Positions 27,634 to 36,966 of a stretch of DNA of 64,000 bases are shown here, piece by piece; within the stretch, counting starts at the first letter, position 1; each line of letters starts with the position of its first letter. The notes beneath the pieces were generated by a model. That model was not told the origin of the DNA. It did not search any database and saw only the letters and a program-made list of their open reading frames with translations. Both the position numbers and the translations under genes were made by a program. This DNA comes from Roseateles sp. GTDB lineage: Bacteria > Pseudomonadota > Gammaproteobacteria > Burkholderiales > Burkholderiaceae_C. Where the stretch lies: NCBI GenBank assembly GCA_016790285.1, contig JAEUPJ010000050.1, positions 124,001 to 188,000 of the forward strand, in the 5' to 3' direction.

Positions 27634-30036
27634 TCAGCGCGCCTGCCAGCGGCGCAGTGTCAGCGCGTTGGCGACCACGCTGACACTGCTGAGCGCCATC
27701 GCTGCCCCGGCCATCATCGGATTCAACCAACCGAATGCCGCCAGCGGGATGCCGACGAGGTTGTAGATGAAGGCCCAGAACAGGCCGCGCTTGATGGTGG
27801 CGTAGGTCCGCCGGGAGATGTCCAGGGAAGCAGCGACCAGCGTCGGGTCACCACGCATCAAGGTAATGCCGGCCGTTTCCATCGCCACATCGGTGCCAGT
27901 CGCCATCGCGATGCCCACGTCGGCCGCGGCCAGGGCCGGCGCATCGTTGATGCCGTCGCCGACCATGGCCACCGTCCTGCCGCTGGCGCGCAGCCGCGTC
28001 ACGGTGTCGGCCTTGTCGCCGGGCAGGACTTCGGCTTCGATCTGACGGATGCCAAGTGCCTGACCGACCGCCTGGGCGCTGCCTCGGGTGTCACCAGTCA
28101 GCAGCACGGTATCTATGCCCAGCGCATGCAGGCGGTCCACGGCCTGTTTGGCGGTGGCCTTGATCATGTCTCCGAAGGCCAGCAGGCCGAGCAGCACATT
28201 CGCGCCGTCGGTTTCGCGGATGAGCCACGAGATGCTGCAACCCTCACCCTCGAGGCGTCGGGCTTGTTCCCCGAGCGCGCCGGGTTCCAGGCCAAGTTCA
28301 CCCAGCAGCCGGTTGCTGCCGATGGTGACTCGCTGGCCTCTGACGGTGGCTTGCATGCCGCGTCCGGGCAGCGCCTGCGTATCGCGGGCTTCCGGCACCG
28401 GGAGGCGATCAGCGCGCACCCGCTCGATGACAGCATGTGCCAAGGGGTGCTCGCTGTGGCGCTGCAGCGCCGCCGAAAGGCTGAGGACCTCCGTCTCTTC
28501 CACCCCCGGAGCACCACGGACCTCGACCAGCGTGGGGCGCCCCACGGTCAGCGTGCCCGTCTTGTCGAAGACGACCGTGTCGACGGAGTGCGCGACTTCC
28601 AGGGACTGTGCGTCCTTGATCAGCACACCATGCTGCGCGGCGACGCCGGTGCCGGCCATGATCGCGGTAGGAGTGGCCAGTCCCAGCGCGCAAGGGCAGG
28701 CAATGACCAGCACCGCGACGGCGTTGATGAGCCCCTGTTCCCAATTGCCCGTCGCCAGGACCCAGCCGAGGAGGGTCAGCAAGGCGATGCCCAGCACCAC
28801 CGGCACGAAAACCGCGCTGACCCGGTCGACGACGCGCTGGATCGGCGCCTTGGCGGCCTGGGCGTTCTCGACCAGCCGGATGATGCGCGCCAGCGTGGTT
28901 TCTGCGCCGACGGCCAGGGTCCTGAGGGTGAGCACGCCTTCGGCATTGACCGACCCGCCCGTGACGTGGTCGCCCACCGACTTGGCGACGGGCAGGCTTT
29001 CTCCGGTGATGAGCGCTTCGTCGACGTGGCTGCTGCCTTCGACGATTTCACCGTCTACAGGCAGGCGGTCGCCGGGTCGCACACGGACCAGGTCACCCAC
29101 GCGGACCAGCCCGATCGGCAGCTCGGACTCGACGTCGGCGCGCAGTACCCGCGCAACGGCTGGCCGCAGTTCGTTCAGCGCCTGCAGCGCTGCCGTGGTG
29201 TGGCGCTTGGCTCGCGCCTCGAGCCACTTCCCAAGCAGGACCAGCGTGATCACGGCGGCCGACGCTTCGAAGTACAGGTGCGGCATGCCGTGCTGGCCGT
29301 GACGAAGCAGCAGGTAGGCCGAAAGACCGAACGCAGCGGAGGTGCCCAGGGCCACGAGCAAGTCCATGTTGCCGCTGCCGGCGCGCAGCGCCTTCCAGCC
29401 GGCACGATAGAAGCGCGCGCCGAGCCAGAACTGCACAGGCGTGGCGAGCGCGAGCTGGACCCAACCGTCCAGCATCCAGTCAATGCCAAACAGCTGCAAC
29501 AGCATGGGCGCCACGAGCGGCAGGGTCAGCCCGGCGCCAAATGCGACAGGCAGCCAATCGGGCGTTGCACGTGCTGGCTGCGTCGGCAACGAAATGTCGG
29601 TCACCGGGCTGGCGTTGTAGCCGGCCTTCGCGATGGCGGCGACGAGCGTCTCGTCGCTGACCGACGTTACTGCGCCGATATTGGCGCGCTCGGTGGCGAG
29701 GTTGACCGAAGCGCTCAGCACGCCGGGTACCTTGAGAAGTGCCTTCTCGACACGTGAGACGCAGGAAGCGCAAGTCATGCCTTCGATCTGCAACGCGACG
29801 TCGCGGGTCTCGACGTCATACCCCGCCTTCTGAACGGCGGCCGTCAACTGGGCGGCGCCGACCGAAGGTGCGGCTGTCACGGAGACCTTCTCGGTGGCCA
29901 GATTGACGGTCGCGTCCTGCACCCCCTCGACGGCCTTGAGGGACTTCTCGACACGCATCACGCAGGATGCGCAAGTCATGCCACGGACCTGGAAGCTGAG
30001 GGGTGCTATCCCCGGAGTGGTGATGGAAGTGGACAT
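27634..30036 (-). CDS. copA: Copper-exporting P1B-type ATPase CopA
   Basis: 800 residues from the ATG at 30036. It pumps Cu(I) from cytoplasm to periplasm. Two N-terminal HMA domains carry GMTCASC at residues about 19-25 and 86-92. The transmembrane metal site CPC is in VIACPCALG. The phosphorylation motif is [11 protein letters not shown], with TGDTRGS and [16 protein letters not shown] following. The C-terminal [20 protein letters not shown] holds the conserved metal-site M..SS. It is divergent from copZ with opposed CueR promoters between them, and is followed by cueR. Confidence 0.96.
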   Translation of the reverse strand: MSTSITTPGIAPLSFQVRGMTCASCVMRVEKSLKAVEGVQDATVNLATEKVSVTAAPSVGAAQLTAAVQKAGYDVETRDVALQIEGMTCASCVSRVEKALLKVPGVLSASVNLATERANIGAVTSVSDETLVAAIAKAGYNASPVTDISLPTQPARATPDWLPVAFGAGLTLPLVAPMLLQLFGIDWMLDGWVQLALATPVQFWLGARFYRAGWKALRAGSGNMDLLVALGTSAAFGLSAYLLLRHGQHGMPHLYFEASAAVITLVLLGKWLEARAKRHTTAALQALNELRPAVARVLRADVESELPIGLVRVGDLVRVRPGDRLPVDGEIVEGSSHVDEALITGESLPVAKSVGDHVTGGSVNAEGVLTLRTLAVGAETTLARIIRLVENAQAAKAPIQRVVDRVSAVFVPVVLGIALLTLLGWVLATGNWEQGLINAVAVLVIACPCALGLATPTAIMAGTGVAAQHGVLIKDAQSLEVAHSVDTVVFDKTGTLTVGRPTLVEVRGAPGVEETEVLSLSAALQRHSEHPLAHAVIERVRADRLPVPEARDTQALPGRGMQATVRGQRVTIGSNRLLGELGLEPGALGEQARRLEGEGCSISWLIRETDGANVLLGLLAFGDMIKATAKQAVDRLHALGIDTVLLTGDTRGSAQAVGQALGIRQIEAEVLPGDKADTVTRLRASGRTVAMVGDGINDAPALAAADVGIAMATGTDVAMETAGITLMRGDPTLVAASLDISRRTYATIKRGLFWAFIYNLVGIPLAAFGWLNPMMAGAAMALSSVSVVANALTLRRWQAR

Positions 30037-30067
30037 TTTTCTCTGACCGGGTGGTGGCGATGGCGAG

Positions 30068-30098
30068 ATGCTCCAGCTTCCCATCGTGGCAAAGTCAA
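30068..30098 (-). promoter_or_regulatory. CueR-type promoter for copA
   Basis: Read on the minus strand: -35 TTGACT, a 19-base spacer containing a dyad (CTTTGCC ... GGGAAGC), then -10 GAGCAT. The long 19-base spacing with an internal inverted repeat is the hallmark of MerR/CueR-controlled promoters. It lies 32 bases upstream of the copA ATG. Confidence 0.78.
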
Positions 30099-30145
30099 GC
30101 GTGGGCGATCACCCAAACGCAATTGTGTCCATCCGCAAACAGGCC

Positions 30146-30176
30146 TTGACCCTCCCACGGTGGCAAGCTTGACAGT
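30146..30176 (+). promoter_or_regulatory. CueR-type promoter for copZ
   Basis: -35 TTGACC, 19-base spacer (CTCCCACGGTGGCAAGCTT), -10 GACAGT. The dyad inside the spacer and the -10 hexamer closely match the promoter at 39888-39918. It lies 30 bases upstream of the copZ ATG and faces away from the copA promoter. Confidence 0.78.
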
Positions 30177-30205
30177 GAAGACTCAGATTCACCAGGAGAT
30201 TCACC

Positions 30206-30460
30206 ATGATCACGTTTGAAGTCAGCGACATGACCTGCGGCCATTGCGCCAGCACCATCACCAAGGCAGTGAAGAGCGTCGACCAGGGCGCTCGGGTGGC
30301 GATCGATGTGGCATCGCATCGCGTGCAGATCGAACCTACCGAGGCGGACGCGACGGAGCTGCTCGAGGCCATCAAGGAAGCGGGCTATTCGCCCGTGGAG
30401 GTTGCTCAGCCCGCGGAAGCTGCACCTTCCACCGGCAAGAAGGGTTGCTGCTGCGGCTGA
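30206..30460 (+). CDS. copZ: CopZ-like copper chaperone (HMA domain)
   Basis: 84 residues. A single HMA fold with the Cu(I) site MTCGHC at residues 9-14 and a predicted beta-alpha-beta pattern (HRVQIEPTE, ELLEAIKEAGYSP). It carries Cu(I) in the cytoplasm to the ATPases. An unusual extra tail ends GKKGCCCG, three adjacent cysteines that could add a second metal-binding site. The CueR-type promoter immediately upstream supports copper induction. Confidence 0.92.
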   Translation: MITFEVSDMTCGHCASTITKAVKSVDQGARVAIDVASHRVQIEPTEADATELLEAIKEAGYSPVEVAQPAEAAPSTGKKGCCCG

Positions 30461-30483
30461 GCCCGACTGGCGGTGAGCGAAAC

Positions 30484-30511
30484 GGGGCGTCGGACTGCGG
30501 TTCGACGCCCC
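30484..30511. terminator. Hairpin between convergent copZ and copK
   Basis: A nine-base-pair stem, GGGGCGTCG / CGACGCCCC, with a ten-base loop. There is no T-tract on either side, so it may work as a weak or Rho-assisted bidirectional end for copZ and copK. Confidence 0.5.
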
Positions 30512-30605
30512 TGACTCATTGGGGATGTGCAAAAGCGGCTCGGGCCGGCTCTGGGCCGGCTCCGCGGTCGGCCGGCGCGGAGCGCCAGCCTGCGTGCGCG
30601 CGGCG

Positions 30606-30902
30606 TCAGCCGTTGTGGCCTTCCTTCAGCAGCGCGTCCAGTCGGGCGACCTCGTTGCCGACGGCGACGATCTTGGAGCCGTCGACGGTGGTGAGGGTCT
30701 CGCCACGCTTGAGGAACACGGCGCGGCCGAAGCGGTCTTCCCGAGCCATCTTTCCGTCTTTGAAGACATAGAGAGTGCTGCCGTCCACCAGCTGAACTTT
30801 GGATTTGACAACGCCGGAAGTTTCCAGCGCATCGTGGGCGAAGGCAGGGGCTGCGGCGGTGGCAGCTGCGGAAATCGCGAGAGCGATGGCGAATGACTTC
30901 AT
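30606..30902 (-). CDS. copK: Periplasmic copper-binding protein CopK
   Basis: 98 residues. The signal peptide MKSFAIALAISAAATAAAPA is followed by a small beta domain with the family pattern VVKSKVQLVDGSTLYVFKDG, KMAREDRFG and GNEVARLDALLKEGHN. CopK binds Cu(I) and Cu(II) in the periplasm of metal-resistant Burkholderiales. The start at 30902 has AAGGA upstream. It is convergent with copZ. A perfect ATGAC-N6-GTCAT dyad lies 82-97 bases upstream, a probable CopR site. The protein is methionine-poor compared with the Cupriavidus protein, so its affinity may differ. Confidence 0.85.
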   Translation of the reverse strand: MKSFAIALAISAAATAAAPAFAHDALETSGVVKSKVQLVDGSTLYVFKDGKMAREDRFGRAVFLKRGETLTTVDGSKIVAVGNEVARLDALLKEGHNG

Positions 30903-30983
30903 GGTGGGATCCTTTCGTGGAAGCAGTGCCTTGAGCACGCTGCAACTCTAGAAATCCGACCCCGACATGCGACGGTCCGCTAC

Positions 30984-30999
30984 ATGACAGTTTCGTCAT
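30984..30999. promoter_or_regulatory. Candidate CopR box ATGAC-N6-GTCAT
   Basis: A perfect 5-6-5 inverted repeat (ATGACAGTTTCGTCAT) upstream of copK. A close relative (ATGACAAATTCGTAAT) lies upstream of copR at 34431-34446. OmpR-type copper regulators bind dyads of this kind. Confidence 0.6.
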
Positions 31000-31077
31000 C
31001 TCAACATGCGGCCCGGGTACCGCGCGACTGCCTGTGACAATCTGCCTATCTCAGCCTCTGATGCCAGCCCTGACACC

Positions 31078-32340
31078 ATGACGGACAGCCTCACCCGCCT
31101 GATCGACCACTGGAAGGCCGACCCGCACAGCAGCTTCAACAGCTGGTTCCTCTGGGAGGAGCGGCTCAAGAACTTCCGTTCGATCCGGCGCGGCATCGGT
31201 CAGGTGGTTCGCGACATCGACGCCGGGACCTTCGGCAACCAGTACCGCGGCTCCTCGTTGGAGACGGTGGTGGGGTCGGTGGCCGAGCAGCGCCAGATCT
31301 TCAAGGGCGCTGACCATGCGTTCCTGTGGAAGCCCAAGCTGCGAATTCCCGACATCTACGAGAACGGCGACAACCAGAGGGCGTTCTCGCGCCTGCTCAA
31401 CGCCTGCGATTGCTGCGACACCGCCGAGGCGGTCATCGCGGCGATCCAGCGAATCGACGCGTCCAAGATCAAGGGGCTCGGGCCGGCGGTCGCCAACCTG
31501 CTGTATTTCATTCACCCGACGCTGGTCATGCCATTCAACACGGCGATCGTCAGGGGCTACAACGCGATCACCGGCGGCAACGTGAAGCTGGGACGCTGGG
31601 ACCACTATCTGTCCATGCGGGAAGGCGCAATCCGACTCAACAGCCAGCATCGGGCCCAACTGTCCAACGACTTTGGCGCCATCGCGGGGTTGCTGTTTGA
31701 CGTGGGCAGCGGCCGCTACCCGGCGCCGCCGCGCGCGGACGACGTGGACGGCTTGCGGGCGTGGGAGGCGGACCTCGACAAGGTCCGGCAGGAGTCCGCC
31801 GCGGCGCAGAAGCAGTGGGTCGCGGACCGGGAGAGCGACACAGGCCATACCGAGATCCAGAGCTGGTTGCGCGACATGGGCCGGTCGCTGGGCTATGCGG
31901 TGTGGATCGCCTCCAACGATCGCGGCCGCCTCCACCAGGGTGTGCCCCTGGGAGACGGATGCCTGACGCAGCTGCCGGTCGGCGCCCAGGCCGGCGCCGA
32001 GGCGGTCAAGCTGATCGATGTGGTCTGGGTCGATCCGGCAACGCAGTCGGTCGCCGCAGCGTTCGAAGTTGAGCACTCCACCTCCATCTATTCCGGCATC
32101 GTGCGCATGCTGGACCTGGCCTTGGGCACGGAGGTCGGTGCCAAGAGCACGCTGTTCCTGGTTGCGCCCGACAACCGCCGCGACGAGGTGGCGCAGCAGC
32201 TGCGTCGGCCTGCATTTTCCCGCGTGTCGGAGCTGGGTATCCGCTACCTGCCTTACAGCCAGCTGCAGCAGCACCGCGAGTCGATCGCGCGCTTTGGCAC
32301 CGGCTTGAAGCCGCTGATGGAGATCTCCCAGACGCTGTAG
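31078..32340 (+). CDS. Putative PD-(D/E)XK-type nuclease-like protein
   Basis: 420 residues from the ATG at 31078 (an ATG 24 codons earlier is also open). The N-terminal half is helical (TRLIDHWKADPHSSFNSWFL, then IKGLGPAVANLLYFIHP, which contains a helix-hairpin-helix-like GLGPAVANLL). Residues about 320-420 show strands with acidic residues spaced like a restriction-endonuclease core: LIDVVWVD ... AAAFEVEHSTSIYSG. The lysine of a usual ExK is replaced (EVEH), so catalysis is uncertain. It stands alone among copper genes, between copK and copS, in the opposite direction to both. It may be a passenger defence gene. The family is not firmly identified. Confidence 0.6.
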   Translation: MTDSLTRLIDHWKADPHSSFNSWFLWEERLKNFRSIRRGIGQVVRDIDAGTFGNQYRGSSLETVVGSVAEQRQIFKGADHAFLWKPKLRIPDIYENGDNQRAFSRLLNACDCCDTAEAVIAAIQRIDASKIKGLGPAVANLLYFIHPTLVMPFNTAIVRGYNAITGGNVKLGRWDHYLSMREGAIRLNSQHRAQLSNDFGAIAGLLFDVGSGRYPAPPRADDVDGLRAWEADLDKVRQESAAAQKQWVADRESDTGHTEIQSWLRDMGRSLGYAVWIASNDRGRLHQGVPLGDGCLTQLPVGAQAGAEAVKLIDVVWVDPATQSVAAAFEVEHSTSIYSGIVRMLDLALGTEVGAKSTLFLVAPDNRRDEVAQQLRRPAFSRVSELGIRYLPYSQLQQHRESIARFGTGLKPLMEISQTL

Positions 32341-32349
32341 GTGGTCGCG

Positions 32350-33705
32350 TCAAGGGTCGCGGGGCGCCTGCTGCATTGTCAAACCGACGCGGGTCTTCTC
32401 ATCGCTGGACTCGGCGAACGGCTCGCCGCCGTGCATGCGGGCGATGGCGGCGACGATGGACAGGCCCAGGCCATGGTTGACGCTGGCCTGGGAGCGCGAA
32501 GGGTCGGCACGGTAGAAGCGGTCGAACAGGCGAGGCAGGTGTTCCGCTGGAATGCTTGGACCGTGGTTGGCCACGGACAGCTCGAGCATGCCGGACTGCG
32601 GCGCCGCGATGCGCACGATGACTGTGGAGTTCGGGGCCGCGTAGCGGGTGGCGTTTCCCAGGAGGTTGGAGAGCGCGCGCTTGAGAAGGGACGCGTCAAC
32701 CTGGCCGGCACCGTCGCCCTGGACCTCGACGGTCAGGCCAGCCTCGGCGAGTGCGGCCTCGTGGTAGTCCACTACGTCGCCGGCAAGAGCCGCAAGGCTG
32801 GCCACCGGTTGGCGGCGGGCGACGGCGCCACTGTTCGCATGCGACAGGAAGAGCATGTCGTTGACGATGCCGGTCATGCGGCGCAGCTCCTCGAGGTTGG
32901 AGCCCAGCAGGTCGGCCGTGGCATGCGGCAAGGACGGATCCCGCAGCGCGACCTCGGTGCTCGTGATGAGGGTGGCCAGCGGCGTGCGAAGTTCATGCGC
33001 GACGTCCGCGTTGAAGCCTTCGAGCTGGGCGTAGGCGCGGCTCAGGCGGGCGAGCAAGGCGTTGAACTGGTCCACCAGGGGCTGCAATTCCTGCGGCTGC
33101 ATGGAGCCGTCCAGCCGTTCATGCAGCTTCTCTGCGGCCAGGCGGCGCGTCTGGTCGACCAGGTGGCGGACAGGTCCAAGGCCGCGGCGCACGAGCAGGA
33201 AACTGCCTGCCGACACGATTGCGGCGCCGATCATGGCGGCCGTCATCAGCGTAAATCCGAGTCGGCGCAGGAACTTCTGGTCTGGCGAGATGTCCAGCAC
33301 CATCTCCGCGGCCAGCATTGCGCCACCGGGTTCCCAGTAGGCCAGCTCGAACGTGTTGCGCTTGATCCGTCCGAAAGCATGCGCCGAGGCGGCGTTGTCA
33401 TAAAGGATGCTGCCGTCAGGATGGCGCAGGGTCAGCGCCAGGTCTCGGTGGCCGAGGAAGAAGTCGTCGAGCTTGTGCTTGAGCGTTGCAAGGTCCCGGT
33501 CACTGCGGGCCTCCGAGAGCACATGCTCGATCAGCTCGCGCTTTTGCTGAAACGATTCGGTCTGCCGGTTGTCCAGGTCAATGGCGGTCAGCAGGTAGAC
33601 CACCGTGGAGACCAGCGTCAAGCCCAGGAAGGTCTGGGCCGCAAGCCACAGGGACAAACGCTGGCCGAGCGCGCGAGGCGCGTTGTGAGCGAGCGGCAAG
33701 GTCAC
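32350..33705 (-). CDS. copS: Copper-sensing histidine kinase (CopS/CusS-like)
   Basis: 451 residues from a GTG at 33705 with a perfect AAGGAG just upstream. N-terminal transmembrane helix (about 16-37), a periplasmic sensor of about 120 residues, a second transmembrane helix (RLGFTLMTAAMIGAAIVSAG), HAMP, the H-box FNADVAHELRTPLATL, the N-box LLGNATRYA, and ATP-lid glycines (NHGLGLSIVAAIARMHGG). The gene is ten bases after copR. The pair should sense periplasmic Cu(I) and activate copper genes. Confidence 0.88.
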   Translation of the reverse strand: MTLPLAHNAPRALGQRLSLWLAAQTFLGLTLVSTVVYLLTAIDLDNRQTESFQQKRELIEHVLSEARSDRDLATLKHKLDDFFLGHRDLALTLRHPDGSILYDNAASAHAFGRIKRNTFELAYWEPGGAMLAAEMVLDISPDQKFLRRLGFTLMTAAMIGAAIVSAGSFLLVRRGLGPVRHLVDQTRRLAAEKLHERLDGSMQPQELQPLVDQFNALLARLSRAYAQLEGFNADVAHELRTPLATLITSTEVALRDPSLPHATADLLGSNLEELRRMTGIVNDMLFLSHANSGAVARRQPVASLAALAGDVVDYHEAALAEAGLTVEVQGDGAGQVDASLLKRALSNLLGNATRYAAPNSTVIVRIAAPQSGMLELSVANHGPSIPAEHLPRLFDRFYRADPSRSQASVNHGLGLSIVAAIARMHGGEPFAESSDEKTRVGLTMQQAPRDP

Positions 33706-33715
33706 CGCCTCTCCT

Positions 33716-34396
33716 TCATGGCCGGTCTTCAAGCACGTAACCCATGCCCCTGACGGTGTGCAACAGGGGTCGCTCGAATGGCACGTCAATCTTGCCGCGC
33801 AGCCGCCGGATCGCGACTTCCACGACGTTGGTCTCGCTGTCGAAGTTCATGTCCCAGACCTGCGAGGCCAGCTCGGTGCGCGACAGCACCTCACCCTGGC
33901 GCCGCAACAGCAGCGTCAACAGATTGAACTCCTTGGCCGTCAGGTCCAGCCGCTGGCCGGCGCGGGCCGCCTTGCGCCTGAGCAGGTCCACCTCCAGATC
34001 GGCGAGTTGCAAGGTCGTGGACTCGACGCCGCCGCGCGGGCCGGCACGTCGCAGCAGAACCTGGATGCGGGCCAGCAGTTCCGAGAAGGCGAAGGGCTTG
34101 CCCAGGTAGTCGTCCGCGCCGGTCTGCAGGCCTTGCACCCGGTCGTCGACGGCCGAGCGAGCCGTCAGCATGAGCACGGGCGTCTGCTTGGTGCGGCGCA
34201 GGGTGGCGAGCAGGCTCAGCCCGTCAATGCCTGGGAGCATGCTGTCGAGCAACAGCAGGTCGTGATCACCTTCCAGGGCCAGATGCAGGCCTTCAATGCC
34301 GTCGTTGGCGACCTCCACGACATAGCCCGCTTCGGTCAGGCCCTTGCGAAGGTAGTCCGCCAGTTTGACCTCGTCTTCGATCACCAGCAGCTTCAT
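33716..34396 (-). CDS. copR: Copper response regulator (CopR/CusR-like)
   Basis: 226 residues. Receiver domain ([19 protein letters not shown], phospho-acceptor Asp in [10 protein letters not shown], Lys in GKPFAFSEL) joined to an OmpR-type winged helix ([39 protein letters not shown]). The C-terminal recognition region is typical of heavy-metal regulators. The ATG at 34396 has no strong ribosome site; the frame extends further upstream but does not fit the family length. An ATGAC-N6-GTAAT dyad lies 35-50 bases upstream, indicating autoregulation. Confidence 0.9.
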   Translation of the reverse strand: MKLLVIEDEVKLADYLRKGLTEAGYVVEVANDGIEGLHLALEGDHDLLLLDSMLPGIDGLSLLATLRRTKQTPVLMLTARSAVDDRVQGLQTGADDYLGKPFAFSELLARIQVLLRRAGPRGGVESTTLQLADLEVDLLRRKAARAGQRLDLTAKEFNLLTLLLRRQGEVLSRTELASQVWDMNFDSETNVVEVAIRRLRGKIDVPFERPLLHTVRGMGYVLEDRP

Positions 34397-34430
34397 CCAG
34401 GCATTTTGCGAGGAAGCGCATCCGCCATAG

Positions 34431-34446
34431 ATGACAAATTCGTAAT
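34431..34446. promoter_or_regulatory. Candidate CopR box ATGAC-N6-GTAAT
   Basis: Same arm and spacer layout as the perfect site at 30984-30999. It lies in the divergent gap between copR and the gene at 34599 and could control both. Confidence 0.55.
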
Positions 34447-34598
34447 GTGCGGGACGGCCGGCAGTCTGCGGCTTGTCCTTACAGTTCACTCCATCGCGCC
34501 GGCTTCCGGCGCCTCACTGCCCCGGAGGACGGCAAGTCCTCGGATGGTCATGTTGACCACGACAGTGTCTTTCCGTTTTTAGACCTTAGACTCCGGAA

Positions 34599-35018
34599 AT
34601 GAGCAAACTCTTGCGCATCGTGCTGACGTGGGTCCTTGCAGTGGCGCTGCCACTGCAGGGCTACGCCGTCCATGCCATGACAGCCTGCGGGCCCGCTCAC
34701 AATCAGGGCAAAGCCGCCGCGGCTCAAAGTTCCGCTCAGCATCTCGACAAGGCGGCGGCTGATCACGGTCGTCATGGTCACGACCATGTCAGCTCTACAG
34801 ATGGTGCCCATGCCGAGGTTGCCAAATCCGGCACGGCCGGTCATGCGGACAAATGCAGTGCCTGTGCCTCGTGCTGCCATTTGACGGCCATGGCGTCGAC
34901 GGCGGTGCACTTCGACGTGATCCCCTCGCGCCCCGTGGGTGTGGCCACGACGCCGACCGCGCATGACCGCGTATTGCTCGGCAGGCTGGACCGCCCCCCT
35001 CGATCCCTGCACGCCTGA
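34599..35018 (+). CDS. Small exported His/Cys-rich protein
   Basis: 139 residues. Signal peptide through about GYAVHA, then a histidine-rich stretch (ADHGRHGHDHVSSTDGAHAE) and a cysteine cluster KCSACASCCHLTAMAS. Probably a periplasmic copper-binding protein. It is the first gene of the long rightward copper operon, divergent from copR. The cysteine cluster resembles that of the protein at 20277, suggesting a shared family. Confidence 0.68.
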   Translation: MSKLLRIVLTWVLAVALPLQGYAVHAMTACGPAHNQGKAAAAQSSAQHLDKAAADHGRHGHDHVSSTDGAHAEVAKSGTAGHADKCSACASCCHLTAMASTAVHFDVIPSRPVGVATTPTAHDRVLLGRLDRPPRSLHA

Positions 35019-35133
35019 GCACGGCTTGCCGCTGCATTGGCAGCGTGCGTGCTCGCTTTGAACTTCCCCAGACGATGAAGTCCGCGCGAGCGTGAATCCT
35101 CGTCGCCCCCCGCCGTTCAACAGCAGGATCACC

Positions 35134-35541
35134 ATGACCGAAATTTCTACGCGACAGCGCGTGGCCGTGGCGTGCGCCATGCTGGCCACCGCCCTGTCGG
35201 CCACCGCGCAAGCTCAGCCCCCAAATCCGGCCGCCTCAGCCGTGCAAGCCGCCCCAGGGCAGCGTGGCGACCCGACCGACGCCCGCTCCGACGTCCCGCT
35301 TCTCGTCTACCGCTCGCCGCTCCAGGGCTACCGCCCGTATGCAGACACGGAGCCGGCCTCGTGGGTCGAGACCAACAAAACCGTGGCGACGGTTGGCGGC
35401 TGGCGGGTATATGCCAAGGAAGCTCGCCAACCGGATGCGCCCGACGCTGCCAGCGCGCCAGCGTCCGGTACCAAGTCCGATGCCAAACCGGACGCAGGCA
35501 AGCCGCAGCCAGCAGGCCATGCAGGCCACAAGATGAAATGA
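35134..35541 (+). CDS. Small exported protein upstream of the TolC-like gene
   Basis: 135 residues from an ATG with AGGA upstream. The signal peptide ends near ATAQA. The conserved core is VPLLVYRSPLQGYRPYADTE followed by WVETNKTVATVGGW. The tail is Asp/Lys/Ala-rich and ends AGHAGHKMK, which could bind copper. Similar small proteins precede TolC-like lipoproteins in other metal-resistance clusters as I recall them, but no function is known. Confidence 0.65.
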   Translation: MTEISTRQRVAVACAMLATALSATAQAQPPNPAASAVQAAPGQRGDPTDARSDVPLLVYRSPLQGYRPYADTEPASWVETNKTVATVGGWRVYAKEARQPDAPDAASAPASGTKSDAKPDAGKPQPAGHAGHKMK

Positions 35542-35552
35542 GGACCCGCCGC

Positions 35553-36950
35553 ATGAGCACAACAAACCCGTCTTACCCCGTCCTGCGACGGCTGCGAAAT
35601 GTGGCGCTGGCCGCCTCCCCGCTGCTGCTCGCCGGTTGCGCCACCCTGAGCGCCGATGGCGGCATGCAGCCGGTGCAGTCCGCCGCCCAGCAGCACCTCG
35701 GCCAAAACGTCGAGGTCGTCAAGACAGCCGCCGACCAGGACCGCGTCGCCACCCGTGTGGCGGAACTCCTGGCTCGGCCACTGAACGCCGACAGTGCGGT
35801 GCAGATTGCGCTGCTGAACAACCGCGGCCTGCAGGCGAGCTTCCAGGAGCTGGGCATCGCCGAGGCCGAACTCGTCCAGGCCAGCCGGCTGCCGAACCCG
35901 GGATTCAGCTTTGCCAAGGTCCGCCAGGGGGATACCCGCGAGATCGATCGCAGCTTTTCTTTCGACCTGGCACACCTGATCGCGCTGCCACTGACGCGCC
36001 AGCTCGAGGCACGGCGGTTTGCCGCCACGCAGCGTGCCGTGTCGTCGGAGATGCTGTCGCTGGCTGCCCAGACCCGCAAGGCGTTCTACGCCGCCGTGGC
36101 TGCCGAGCAGACCGCCCGCTACATGCGCGACGTCCGCGAAACCGCCGACGCCGGCGCCGAACTCGCCAAGCGCCTCACCCTGGCGGGCAATTGGAGCAAG
36201 CTGCAACAAGCCCGTGAGCATGGCTTCTTCGCGGAGGCCGCGTTGAATTTTGCGCGTGCCGAGCAGAACCGCCTCGGCTCGCGAGAGCACCTCATCCGCT
36301 TGTTGGGCCTGTGGGGCACGCAGACGCAGTTCACGCTGCCCGAGCGCCTGCCGGACCTGCCGGCAGCGCTGCAGGACCAACCCGACATCGAGAACGTCGC
36401 GATGGCGCAGCGCCTGGACGTGCAGGCCGCCAAGCTGCAAGCTGAGGCGACCGCCAAGAACCTGGGCCTGACCAAAGTCACGCGCCTGATCAACGTACTG
36501 GAGTTCGGCTACCAGCGCAACACCTTCAACGACGCTCCTCGCCAAACTGGATACGCAGTCAGCTTCGAGTTGCCGCTATTTGATTGGGGCACGGCACGCG
36601 TCGCCCGTAGTGAGGCGCTCTATATGCGCAGCGTTCAGCGGGCCGCACAGATCGCCATCGAAGCGCGCTCCGAAGTCCGCCAAGCTTATCTTGGGTATCA
36701 CAGCAGCTATGACGTCGCGCGCCACTATCGCGACGACATCGTGCCGACGGCAAAAAGGATCTCCGAGGAGAACGTTCTTTTGTACAACGGCATGTTCATC
36801 AGCGTGTTCGAACTGCTGGCCGATGCACGAGCCCAAATCTCGGCCGTTAACGGCGCAATTGAAGCTCAGCGGGATTTCTGGATGGCTAAGGCCGACCTCG
36901 ACATGGCTCTCGTAGGCAAGCCCGTATCCGACAGCACTGCTGTCAACTGA
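35553..36950 (+). CDS. TolC-family outer-membrane lipoprotein
   Basis: 465 residues with a lipoprotein signal (lipobox LLAGC near residues 30-34). The two repeated TolC-type helical hairpin regions are visible (VQIALLNNRGLQASFQELGI ... RLTLAGNWSKLQQAREHGF; ISEENVLLYNGMFISVFELL). It forms an outer-membrane channel, here without an adjacent pump; the complete CusCBA set lies 8 kb downstream with its own TolC-like protein. The gene ends 16 bases before the multicopper oxidase. From about 36480 onward its codons become visibly more A/T-rich, continuing into the next gene. Confidence 0.85.
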   Translation: MSTTNPSYPVLRRLRNVALAASPLLLAGCATLSADGGMQPVQSAAQQHLGQNVEVVKTAADQDRVATRVAELLARPLNADSAVQIALLNNRGLQASFQELGIAEAELVQASRLPNPGFSFAKVRQGDTREIDRSFSFDLAHLIALPLTRQLEARRFAATQRAVSSEMLSLAAQTRKAFYAAVAAEQTARYMRDVRETADAGAELAKRLTLAGNWSKLQQAREHGFFAEAALNFARAEQNRLGSREHLIRLLGLWGTQTQFTLPERLPDLPAALQDQPDIENVAMAQRLDVQAAKLQAEATAKNLGLTKVTRLINVLEFGYQRNTFNDAPRQTGYAVSFELPLFDWGTARVARSEALYMRSVQRAAQIAIEARSEVRQAYLGYHSSYDVARHYRDDIVPTAKRISEENVLLYNGMFISVFELLADARAQISAVNGAIEAQRDFWMAKADLDMALVGKPVSDSTAVN

Positions 36951-36966
36951 ATCAGGAGGATTGACG

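Noticed and set aside
27622-29757. 711-codon plus-strand frame antisense to copA
   Set aside because: Shadow of the ATPase; no domain and poor composition.
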